Source of the DNA: Armatimonadota bacterium
GTDB lineage: Bacteria; Armatimonadota; Hebobacteria; Hebobacterales; WVXJ01
Direction of reading: 5' to 3'
DNA length: 6,043 bases
NCBI GenBank assembly: GCA_011773575.1
Contig: WVXJ01000104.1
Coordinates: forward strand, 47,419 to 53,461
Shown in pieces: positions 1 to 5,333 of the stretch. The position numbers and the translations under genes were made by a program. The notes beneath the pieces are model-generated. The model ran no database searches. It was not told the origin of the DNA and saw nothing but the letters and a program-made list of their open reading frames with translations. Every line of letters starts with the position of its first letter. Within the stretch, counting starts at the first letter, position 1.

Positions 1-1137
1 AAGGGCCGCGCGCCAGCCGAAAGACCGGGACTGCGCGATGTTGTCGCGTTCGACTCTCAGATAAGTTTTGTTGACGGCGAGAAGGGGCAGTTGCTTTACC
101 GGGGCTACAATGTGGTGGAACTGGCCGAGAAAAGCAGTTTCGGGGAAGTGGCCTATCTGCTTTGGTATGGCCGGCTGCCGGGGAAAGTGGAGTTCGATGC
201 GTTTCTGGACGGATTCACCGGAAGCATGGAGCTGCCGACCGAGACGGTGATGATCTTGCGGATGTTCCCGCGGGCGGCGACGCCGATGGAGGTATTGCGA
301 ACGGCGGTATCTTCGATGGGGCACTGGGACCCGGACAGCGGCAACACCCGCCTGGACGCGTCTATGCGCAAGGCGCAGCGTATAACCGAGCGCATCCCAT
401 TGATAATTGCATCTCACCAGCGCCTGCGCGACGGGTTGGAGCCGGTGGCGCCTCTTGCGGGAGAAAGCATTGCCTATAACCTGCTTTACTGCCTGCACGG
501 CGAGCGGCCGGATGTCGAGATGGTGAAGGTGCTCGATGCCGCGCTAATCCTGCACGCGGACCACGAGTTGCCGGCCTCCACCTTTGCCGCGCGGGTTACG
601 GCCGCCACCATGTCGGACATCTATTCATCGGTGACCAGCGCCATAGGGGCGCTGAAAGGGAGATTGCACGGCGGCGCCAACGAGCAGGTAATGCTGATGC
701 TCAACAAGATTGGAGAGCCAGCCAAGGCGGAGCCTTACGTGCTGGAGGCACTGGGCAGAAAAGAGCGTATCCCCGGTTTCGGCCATGCCGTGTATCGCAT
801 TGAGGACCCGCGGGCGGCTGTGCTGCGGGATCACGCGCAGCGGCTTTCCAAGCGCAGCGGGAAGACTAAGTTACTGGAGATCGCCAGTGAGGTGGAGCGA
901 GTAATGCTGGCAAATAGTAAGGTCTTCCCTAACGTGGATTTCTATTCCGGGATTATCTACGACCTGATCGGGATTCCGGTGGAGTTGTTTACTCCGCTCT
1001 TTGCCTGCAGCCGGGTAGTGGGGTGGACGGCGCATATTCTGGAACAGTGGAGCAACAATAAACTCATCCGGCCGCGGGCAAATTATACGGGGCCCTTCGA
1101 TCTGCAGTATGTCTCCATTGACGAGCGGCGCAAGTAA
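1..1137 (+). CDS. gltA: Citrate synthase, 5'-truncated by the window edge
   Basis: The enzyme condenses acetyl-CoA (or a related acyl-CoA) with oxaloacetate to give citrate, the entry step of the TCA cycle, in the cytoplasm. The frame is open from base 1 and codes 378 visible residues, so the true start lies upstream; a TTG at 91 is internal, because the codons before it read as family-typical sequence (GLRDVV...ISFVDGEKGQLLYRGY). The three catalytic residues of the family are in place: His in LHGGAN (codon 667-669), His in GFGHAVY (784-786) and Asp in NVDFYSG (937-939). The oxaloacetate/CoA-side segment RPRANYTGP follows near the C-terminus. The length fits a short bacterial type I enzyme of about 370-390 residues, so little is missing. 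The sequence alone does not separate citrate synthase from 2-methylcitrate synthase, though no prp-type genes are visible. A strong terminator follows 36 bp after the stop, so it is not co-transcribed with gltX unless there is readthrough. Confidence 0.95.
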   Translation, partial: KGRAPAERPGLRDVVAFDSQISFVDGEKGQLLYRGYNVVELAEKSSFGEVAYLLWYGRLPGKVEFDAFLDGFTGSMELPTETVMILRMFPRAATPMEVLRTAVSSMGHWDPDSGNTRLDASMRKAQRITERIPLIIASHQRLRDGLEPVAPLAGESIAYNLLYCLHGERPDVEMVKVLDAALILHADHELPASTFAARVTAATMSDIYSSVTSAIGALKGRLHGGANEQVMLMLNKIGEPAKAEPYVLEALGRKERIPGFGHAVYRIEDPRAAVLRDHAQRLSKRSGKTKLLEIASEVERVMLANSKVFPNVDFYSGIIYDLIGIPVELFTPLFACSRVVGWTAHILEQWSNNKLIRPRANYTGPFDLQYVSIDERRK

Positions 1138-1173
1138 CTTCAACTTCTTGCCAACAAGAGAGGCAACCAAGAG

Positions 1174-1206
1174 GGCAGCTGCACCAGTGTGCCGCTGCCT
1201 TTTCTT
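1174..1206 (+). terminator. Rho-independent terminator of the citrate synthase gene
   Basis: The stem pairs GGCAGC (1174-1179) with GCTGCC (1194-1199), then one T/C mismatch, then GCAC (1181-1184) with GTGC (1189-1192) around the loop CAGT. A T-rich tract (TTTTCTT) follows immediately. This is a textbook intrinsic terminator for the gene ending at 1137. It also argues against any gltX start at GTG 1189, which lies inside the stem. Confidence 0.88.
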
Positions 1207-1266
1207 ATCTGCGCGAGTTGTGATGTGCTGTCAAACACTTACTACCAAGCCTATCGCGTTCTCTGC

Positions 1267-1272
1267 TACAAT
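1267..1272 (+). promoter_or_regulatory. Candidate -10 box for gltX, suggesting a leaderless mRNA
   Basis: TACAAT matches the sigma-70 -10 consensus at five of six positions. It ends 9 bases before the gltX ATG at 1282, so transcription would begin at or within a few bases of the start codon. No purine-rich Shine-Dalgarno site lies between them. No good TTGACA-like -35 box is found at 16-18 bp, so the assignment rests on the -10 and its spacing. Confidence 0.45.
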
Positions 1273-1281
1273 AACACCGCT

Positions 1282-2769
1282 ATGAACGAGAGACCTGTGC
1301 GGGTACGGATTGCGCCTTCGCCGACGGGTGATCCCCATGTGGGCACCGCCTATGTTGGCCTTTTCAATTATGTCTTCGCCCGCCACTGTGGAGGGAAATT
1401 CCTGCTGCGGGTGGAGGATACAGACCGAGAGCGCTTCAAGGAGACTTCCGCCCGCAATATTCTCGATGCTCTCGCCTGGCTGAACATCTCCCCTGATGAA
1501 GGGCCGGAGATCGGCGGGCCGGTGGGGCCCTATGTACAGAGTGAACGGCTGGCTATCTACAAACAGCACGCCGAGGAGTTGGTCGAGACAGGACACGCCT
1601 ACCACTGTTTCTGCACAAAGGAGCGACTCTCCGAGATGCGGGCGAAACAGGAAGCGGAGAAAGCGGACACGCGATATGACCGCTTCTGTCTGTCTCAGTT
1701 GACACCGGAAGAGCGACGGAAGAAAGCGCTGGAGGGTGAGCCTCATGTCATCCGCATGAAGATGCCTGACAGCGGGTCCACCGCCTGGACGGATCTAGTG
1801 CGCGGCGAGGTTTCTTTCGAGAACGCGCTGCTCGATGATCAGGTGCTGCTGAAAGCGGACGGCTACCCCACTTATCATCTGGCGAATGTGGTGGATGACC
1901 ACTTGATGGGCATCACTCATGTCATCCGCGCGGAGGAGTGGGTCTCCAGCACGCCGAAACATATCGCGCTTTATGAGATGTTCGGCTGGGAGATTCCGCA
2001 GTTCGCGCATTTGCCGCTGCTGCGCAATCCCGACCGCAGCAAGATCAGCAAGCGCCAAAGCCACACTTCGCTTAGCTGGTACCGGGACGAGGGATTTTTG
2101 CCGGAGGCCTTGCTGAATTTCCTGGCCCTGTTGGGCTGGTCCCACCCCCAAGAAAAGGAAATCTTCAGTCTGCAGGAGATGGTGGAGAAGTTCGGTTTCG
2201 AGCGCTTCAACAAGAGCGGGCCGGTTTTCGATTTGGAGAAATTGCACTGGATGAACGGCCTCTATATTCGGGAATTGTCCGATGAAGACTTATATACAAG
2301 GGCGGCGCCCTTCCTGCAAAAAGCGGGCATCTTGCCGGCTGATGCGGGGCCGGAAGAGGCCGCTTATGCGAAACGTTGTCTGGTTTTGGAGCAGGAAAAG
2401 GCGCGCACATTGGCGGATTTTCCAGGGCTGGTCTCCTTCATGATTGACCCGGATTTCGATTATGAAGAGGAGGCCTTGAAGAAATGGCTGCGGCCCGCGC
2501 CGGAACATGTGCGGTCCGCGTTTCACAAGCAAATCGAGAAAATTGACCCGCTGCCGGAGAGCGAACTCTCGGCGGAGAAATACGAAGAAATCACCCGCGC
2601 CATCGCAGAAGAACTCGGCGTCGGCGCCGGCAAAGTGATCCACCCCACACGGGTGGCCATGAGCGGCCGCCTTAAAGGCCCCTCACTTTTCCACCTCATG
2701 GAACTGCTCGGCAAAACCGCAGTCCTGCACCGTTTCAACCGGGCGATCAGTATCGCACGAGGGAAGTGA
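1282..2769 (+). CDS. gltX: Glutamyl-tRNA synthetase
   Basis: This class I aminoacyl-tRNA synthetase charges tRNA-Glu with glutamate using ATP, in the cytoplasm. From ATG 1282 it is 495 residues, the usual length. The catalytic Rossmann fold is marked by the HIGH-type motif in PSPTGDPHVGT (residues 13-22) and the KMSKS-type loop KISKR (residues 254-258). Between them lie CFC (residues 109-111) and a further Cys at 136, in the position of the zinc-binding insert of many bacterial GluRS; I see no clear fourth ligand. The segment VIRAEEWVSSTPKHIALYEMFGW before KISKR, and the C-terminal helical anticodon-binding part ending near GKVIHPTRVAMSGR and LFHLMELLGK, are typical. The frame runs upstream to a GTG at 1189, but that falls in the preceding terminator and its translation is not synthetase-like, so the ATG at 1282 is chosen. 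Whether the enzyme also charges tRNA-Gln cannot be told from this window. Confidence 0.96.
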   Translation: MNERPVRVRIAPSPTGDPHVGTAYVGLFNYVFARHCGGKFLLRVEDTDRERFKETSARNILDALAWLNISPDEGPEIGGPVGPYVQSERLAIYKQHAEELVETGHAYHCFCTKERLSEMRAKQEAEKADTRYDRFCLSQLTPEERRKKALEGEPHVIRMKMPDSGSTAWTDLVRGEVSFENALLDDQVLLKADGYPTYHLANVVDDHLMGITHVIRAEEWVSSTPKHIALYEMFGWEIPQFAHLPLLRNPDRSKISKRQSHTSLSWYRDEGFLPEALLNFLALLGWSHPQEKEIFSLQEMVEKFGFERFNKSGPVFDLEKLHWMNGLYIRELSDEDLYTRAAPFLQKAGILPADAGPEEAAYAKRCLVLEQEKARTLADFPGLVSFMIDPDFDYEEEALKKWLRPAPEHVRSAFHKQIEKIDPLPESELSAEKYEEITRAIAEELGVGAGKVIHPTRVAMSGRLKGPSLFHLMELLGKTAVLHRFNRAISIARGK

Positions 2770-3042
2770 GATCATTCACCGCAAAGCCGCGAAGGTCGGG
2801 GGCATTGGATTCCACCCAGGGCCAGCATGTGCGGTTGACCGGTTCGAGGAACGAGATCGGTGGTTTCGTGTCTTCTCTCCTCCCCCTTGTGGGGGAGGGT
2901 TAAGGTAGGGGGTAACGGAGCACCCCCACCCCAGCCCTCCCTCGTGAAGGGGAGGTGGCTTTGGAAAAGACTCCATTCCTGGTTTTGGGCACGAGGCGAA
3001 CGGCTGACCAACGAAGTAATGAGTATCGAAAGGGGGACATCA
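2770..3042. other. Intergenic region after gltX with a GC-rich palindrome
   Basis: No convincing gene is seen on either strand. Frames that stay open here translate into Pro- or Gly-rich strings created by the palindrome at 2879-2955 and do not look like proteins. No intrinsic terminator with a T-tract was found directly behind gltX; the palindrome may serve as an mRNA 3'-end stabiliser or stop. The segment 2785-2870 is also non-coding in appearance. Confidence 0.6.
2879..2955. repeat. Imperfect 77-bp GC-rich palindrome (REP/MITE-like)
   Basis: The left arm contains its own perfect hairpin: CCTCCCCC (2879-2886), loop TTGT, GGGGGAGG (2891-2898). The centre pairs GGGGGT (2908-2913) with ACCCCC (2922-2927) around an 8-base loop. 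The right arm pairs CCTCCC (2936-2941) with GGGAGG (2950-2955). The two arms are also inverted copies of each other with a few mismatches, so the whole unit can fold as one long hairpin or as three small ones. Such C-run/G-run palindromes are widespread as dispersed intergenic repeats in many bacteria. Copy number in this genome cannot be judged from one window. Confidence 0.7.
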
Positions 3043-3123
3043 ATGCCATCAAGTATTCCCCAGCCGAATGTGAAACAAGTTCTGAGACATGCCGGAAAAG
3101 CGCTGATTACACCTGATTCTTGA
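3043..3123 (+). CDS. Possible 26-residue small ORF with a strong ribosome site
   Basis: AAAGGGGG (3029-3036) lies 6 bases before ATG 3043, good Shine-Dalgarno spacing. The predicted peptide begins MPSSIPQPNVKQVLRHAGK and ends at TGA 3121-3123. It is mildly basic, has no membrane segment and no family I recognise. The stop overlaps a TTG that opens the next frame (TTGA), an arrangement that allows translational coupling or reflects an old frameshift. It could be a real small protein, the surviving 5' end of a broken gene, or chance. Confidence 0.3.
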   Translation: MPSSIPQPNVKQVLRHAGKALITPDS

Positions 3124-3545
3124 AGACAAACCAGGGTGAAACCTTCTTTGAGCAGTCGTGCAGAACTGTCCGGCATTCACTTATCCCCGGAGTCTCGCAG
3201 GAGGATGAGCGCGGCCCTGTCGAACGAGATGACCTGGCCCTTGTGAGAATTCTCTTCTCTGACGATCACGCGGCTGCTATGAGTGAGAAACTTGCACAAG
3301 ATATGACGAAAGGAAGTCTGCAGTTGGTCGGCAAACTGATTGAAGTCTGCAGTCTATTTGGGCTAAGCGAGAGCGATATCATCGGTCGGCGGAACTCCTC
3401 GGGCACGGTGGACGCGACGAGAAGGTACGGCACCGCCAGCAGTTCCTTTCAACGGGCCGCGCGCTACGCATTCACGGTCACTTCCGCTTCCAACTCGCTT
3501 TGCCGCCGCCTTCGATTCCACCCGCCCCGGCCATTGCGCCGTTGA
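3120..3545 (+). CDS. Doubtful hypothetical ORF, possibly a gene remnant
   Basis: This is an open frame of 141 residues from TTG 3120, overlapping the stop of the small ORF at 3043-3123. The middle (about residues 35-90, including an in-frame ATG at 3279) looks somewhat protein-like: DDLALVRILFSDDH, then a helix-like KLAQDMTKGSLQLVGKLIE. The last 23 codons run antisense through the 3' end of the minus-strand gene at 3478-3954 and are Arg/Pro-rich, as expected of a shadow frame. There is no ribosome site of its own and no recognised family. It may be the continuation of the preceding ORF after a frameshift; treat it as unproven. Confidence 0.2.
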   Translation: MKTNQGETFFEQSCRTVRHSLIPGVSQEDERGPVERDDLALVRILFSDDHAAAMSEKLAQDMTKGSLQLVGKLIEVCSLFGLSESDIIGRRNSSGTVDATRRYGTASSSFQRAARYAFTVTSASNSLCRRLRFHPPRPLRR

Positions 3546-3954
3546 ACTGTCCGATTGGAATCCCCTTCCCATCGAACCAAGTGATCTGCAAGATACCTCC
3601 GCCACTCGCAATCCCTTGAACATGGAATGCCCTCGTATTGGTGAAGAATGGGTCCCAAGACTCATAGGCGGTGTACATTACTCCAATCGAAGAGCCGCCC
3701 GCCGCGCCGATACCCCAGATGCTCTCGTCGAACTTCCACGGCTTGTCTTTGGGGTCGCACGTGACATTGCCGTAGATCAGGGCTTGGATCACGGAGGCCT
3801 TCGCAGAGATCGCCGGCGCACCGACCGACGTAACCTTCTTGACGAAGCTGTTCACATCCTCTTCACTCACTCGTCCTTCCAATCCGCTCAGCATCTTTGC
3901 ATGCAGGACCTTGTTGGACGGAGAGAGGTCTTTGATCTTCGGTTCTGCTGACAT
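3478..3954 (-). CDS. Small Gly-rich protein, possibly Vap-like beta-barrel
   Basis: The gene codes 158 residues from the ATG whose complement is at 3952-3954, chosen because AAAGGAGGG (complement of 3961-3969) stands at ideal distance; a longer frame to 3987 lacks such support. Residues 1-60 are polar and helix-like (KVLHAKMLSGLEGRVSEEDV). Residues 80-158 alternate hydrophobic strands with Gly turns: WGIGAAGGSSIGVMYTAY, FFTNTRAFHVQG, ILQITWFDGKGIPIGQF and a final GGIEGGGKASW. That order (Gly-rich strands, F-x-NT-x-x-F, a strand, FD-G-IG-F, Gly-rich end closing in W) recalls from memory the C-terminal barrel of the Rhodococcus equi Vap virulence proteins. Unlike those secreted proteins it has no signal peptide. 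A lipocalin-like or other small barrel is possible. The coding call is good; the family is a guess. Confidence 0.72.
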   Translation of the reverse strand: MSAEPKIKDLSPSNKVLHAKMLSGLEGRVSEEDVNSFVKKVTSVGAPAISAKASVIQALIYGNVTCDPKDKPWKFDESIWGIGAAGGSSIGVMYTAYESWDPFFTNTRAFHVQGIASGGGILQITWFDGKGIPIGQFNGAMAGAGGIEGGGKASWKRK

Positions 3955-3960
3955 TTCGTG

Positions 3961-3969
3961 CCCTCCTTT
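3961..3969 (-). promoter_or_regulatory. Shine-Dalgarno site fixing the start of the 158-residue gene
   Basis: On the minus strand AAAGGAGGG lies 6 bases before the ATG (complement of 3952-3954). It is nearly fully complementary to the 16S rRNA tail and decides the start in favour of MSAEPK rather than the longer frame from 3987. Confidence 0.7.
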
Positions 3970-4124
3970 GGTTAAGTTTGTTCGCACCTAACTCGGAAGC
4001 TACACGTTTCTGGTACACCAACACAGGAGTCTTCATCGGGTGGAACGTCCCGGGAAGTCCTTTGAAATCGATCATTTCCACGAATCAACAACTCACCATA
4101 ATCTCTGCGTCTCGATACAATATG

Positions 4125-4144
4125 CAGAAATCACCTCCTTTCTG
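4125..4144 (-). promoter_or_regulatory. Hairpin displaying a perfect Shine-Dalgarno sequence
   Basis: Read on the minus strand, CAGAAA and TTTCTG form a 6-bp perfect stem, and the 8-base loop is GGAGGTGA. The longer string AGAAAGGAGGTGAT is the exact complement of a typical 16S rRNA 3' end. No good ORF begins at proper spacing behind it; the nearest is a TTG-started 11-codon frame about 13 bases downstream. It lies about 170 bases upstream of the 158-residue minus-strand gene and could belong to its leader. Confidence 0.4.
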
Positions 4145-4342
4145 TAATCGGCGCACAAGTAATGCTCGCTGCGTCGGAATATTGGCCACCGAACTCTGCA
4201 GTTTTGCCGCCGCGGTCCTGCCGCCATGAACTCTTGTGGTGGCGATCTCGGCAGCAGATTGCGCAATAGGCCAAATAGCAGCAATATGGCAGAGAAAATC
4301 GGTACGCCATAAACTGGCTACCGCAACGCCAATGACTTGAAT

Positions 4343-4364
4343 TATACACCGACTATACACCGAC
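4343..4364. repeat. 11-bp direct tandem repeat in promoter-like DNA
   Basis: TATACACCGAC occurs twice head to tail (4343-4353 and 4354-4364). A minus-strand TATAAT (complement of 4341-4346) overlaps the first copy and a plus-strand TATAAT (4369-4374) lies just beyond the second. The spacing of one helical turn would suit a dimeric regulator. No matching -35 box was found for either direction. Confidence 0.5.
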
Positions 4365-4616
4365 TTGTTATAATATTAACTGATGTTTGGTCAATAGGCG
4401 GACGTGGCGGGGCAGTAGCTAAAGTAGATTCGGAACGGTGGGTGCTTTGCCAGGATTTCTACGGGCTGGAGCAAGTGCAATAGGCGCTAGACATCTATTC
4501 TGAAAGTGACGCCTTCTCGAAGGCCAACGGCTCCCTTCGATTTGACTTAGGGCAAGAATCTGCGGTTGAAGGATTCGGCGCGGGCGGCACCCCTCCAGAG
4601 GCGGGCAAGCAGCAAA

Positions 4617-4642
4617 GAGCAGGACGCCCTTCGGTCCTGCTC
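4617..4642. repeat. Perfect 9-bp-stem hairpin
   Basis: GAGCAGGAC (4617-4625) pairs with GTCCTGCTC (4634-4642) around the loop GCCCTTCG. There is no T-tract on either side in either direction, so it is not a standard intrinsic terminator. It resembles the dispersed hairpin repeats common between genes, but no second copy occurs in this window. Confidence 0.55.
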
Positions 4643-4684
4643 AGGATAAGTGTGTCTCCATCGGCTGGGCTTTAATGACTAAGG

Positions 4685-4704
4685 TTCTGCCCAACGGGGC
4701 AGAA
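4685..4704. promoter_or_regulatory. Perfect inverted repeat upstream of hicB
   Basis: TTCTGCCC (4685-4692) and GGGCAGAA (4697-4704) form an exact 8-bp inverted repeat around AACG. It covers the place where a -35 box would lie relative to a possible -10 (TAAGAT, 4711-4716) for hicBA. That makes it a candidate operator for autoregulation, although the HicB here has no obvious DNA-binding domain. It could also be only an RNA hairpin. Confidence 0.4.
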
Positions 4705-4710
4705 ATGGTG

Positions 4711-4716
4711 TAAGAT
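4711..4716 (+). promoter_or_regulatory. Weak candidate -10 box for hicBA
   Basis: TAAGAT, directly preceded by TG, ends 28 bases before the hicB ATG. No consensus -35 box is present at the right distance, where the inverted repeat 4685-4704 lies instead. Confidence 0.3.
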
Positions 4717-4744
4717 GGGAGTTGAGGCCGACGGGAGGAACGGG

Positions 4745-4966
4745 ATGACACAGACGTTTACTGCTGTTGTTGAGAGAGAAGGCGATGGGTATGTTGCGCT
4801 TTGTCCGAAGTTGGACATTGCCAGCCAAGGAAATACGGTGGAGGAAGCGCCTGCGAACCTGAGTGAGGCGATAGAACTCTTCCTGGAGACGGCAAGCGAG
4901 GAGGAGATTGAGGAGCGTTTGCACTCAGAGGTCTACATAACTCGGCTGGAGGTGACGCGTGGCTAG
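4745..4966 (+). CDS. hicB: HicB-family antitoxin
   Basis: HicB proteins bind and neutralise the HicA mRNA interferase. The start is ATG 4745, with GGGAGG (4733-4738) 6 bases before it; an upstream in-frame ATG at 4715 lacks a ribosome site. The 73-residue product is the single-domain short HicB: the N-terminal strands FTAVVEREGDGYVALCPKLDIASQG (residues 5-29) are the family hallmark, followed by the helix TVEEAPANLSEAIELFLETAS (31-51) and a C-terminal strand VYITRLEVTRG. No helix-turn-helix or ribbon-helix-helix extension is seen. Its stop overlaps the GTG of hicA (GTGGCTAG), the usual hicBA coupling. The antitoxin appears intact, although the toxin gene behind it is broken. Small changes from common family sequence (for example Pro in EEAPANL) may be neutral. 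Confidence 0.9.
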   Translation: MTQTFTAVVEREGDGYVALCPKLDIASQGNTVEEAPANLSEAIELFLETASEEEIEERLHSEVYITRLEVTRG

Positions 4967-5297
4967 CCCTTTCTTCATATTTGGGACTGTGTTTGTACCC
5001 TTGAAACCATCGCTTTCGGCTGGGGCCGGCACCCCAGCCCTACACCTGCAAACACAACCTGCGTTGAGAAAAACAGCAATAGGTTCCACTCTGCTCTGCT
5101 GAGAGCAGGTATGCTCGATTCTTGCCGCTCAAGGCTTCGAATGTGTTCGTCGGCGCGACAGCCATGTGGTAATGCAGAAGAAGATGGGCAAGAGTACTAT
5201 TACAGTTCCAGTTCCTGCACACTCGGAAATCCGAAGAGGCACACTTCTCTCTATCATCCGTCAAAGCAGGCTGCCGAGAGGATTGTTCGAGAGTTAG
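4959..5297 (+). pseudogene. hicA: Interrupted HicA toxin (mRNA interferase) gene
   Basis: HicA cleaves mRNA independently of the ribosome when not bound by HicB. The GTG at 4959 overlaps the hicB stop as in intact operons, and its first codons (VAS) fit a HicA N-terminus. Then about 110-130 bp unlike HicA follow, ending in TGA at 5100-5102. Directly after, in the same frame, the HicA core resumes: EQVCSILAAQGFECVRRRDSHVVMQKK, then STITVPVPAHSEIRRGTLLSIIRQS and stop TAG at 5295. That is 64 residues, with the catalytic His at 5163-5165. The usual Gly before Ser-His is Asp here (RDSH for RGSH), a further sign of decay. An intact family member needs only about nine residues before the EQV segment. 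The gene cannot make full-length toxin by normal translation, since TGA is a stop elsewhere in the window, and no ATG, GTG or TTG opens the core near its start. Confidence 0.82.
4988..5056. repeat. Palindromic insert inside hicA
   Basis: The outer arms TGTGTTTG (4988-4995) and CAAACACA (5049-5056) are exact inverted repeats. Inside them GGCTGGGG (5018-5025) pairs with CCCCAGCC (5032-5039) around CCGGCA. The unit lies within the part of hicA that does not match the family, so it is probably the core of the inserted element. The insert borders are not resolved; no clear target-site duplication was seen. Confidence 0.55.
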
Positions 5298-5333
5298 CCC
5301 CCCCTCTTGAGATACCCTGAGAAGGCGCCTCCC

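Larger units (their letters stand above)
3970..4744. other. 775-bp region with no convincing gene
   Basis: Open frames here are short, lack ribosome sites or overlap one another, and none gives a recognisable protein. What it does hold: the leader side of the minus-strand gene, a hairpin presenting a perfect Shine-Dalgarno sequence on the minus strand (4125-4144), an AT-rich block with an 11-bp tandem repeat and TATAAT boxes on both strands (4341-4374), and two strong hairpins (4617-4642 and 4685-4704). The stretch 4400-4600 shows nothing definite. Confidence 0.55.

Noticed and set aside
1189..1281. In-frame GTG upstream extension of gltX by 31 codons.
   Set aside because: The GTG lies within the terminator stem of the previous gene and the extension is not like any GluRS N-terminus.
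2041..2960. CRISPR array, tRNA gene, or integrase-linked attachment site anywhere in the window (the interval given is only a placeholder).
   Set aside because: No regularly spaced repeats, cloverleaf-like sequence or integrase was recognised on either strand.
2772..3176. Minus-strand 134-codon open frame through the intergenic palindrome.
   Set aside because: Its translation is dominated by Pro/Gly strings from the C- and G-runs, it has no ribosome site, and the frame is open on both strands because of the palindrome.
4125..4144. A fragment of a 16S rRNA gene 3' end, since the plus strand reads ATCACCTCCTTTCT.
   Set aside because: Only the tail motif is present; the preceding conserved 16S helix sequence is missing, so it is better read as a Shine-Dalgarno sequence on the minus strand.
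4085..4360. Minus-strand 91-codon open frame upstream of the 158-residue gene.
   Set aside because: No ribosome site, no recognisable sequence, and it overlaps two other open frames on the same strand; the strong Shine-Dalgarno string lies inside it rather than before it.
4367..4483. Plus-strand frame without a start codon, reading ...DVWSIGGRGG...WVLCQDFYGLEQVQ, as a gene remnant.
   Set aside because: It is short, has no start codon and no family I recognise, so chance is the simplest explanation.
5100..5102. TGA read as an amino acid (recoded), which would make hicA one long ORF.
   Set aside because: TGA ends gltX and the 158-residue gene normally, and the inserted stretch does not resemble HicA, so recoding is not needed.
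5111..5320. Plus-strand 69-codon open frame overlapping the hicA remnant.
   Set aside because: It is a +1 shadow of the HicA core, which matches its family in the other frame.
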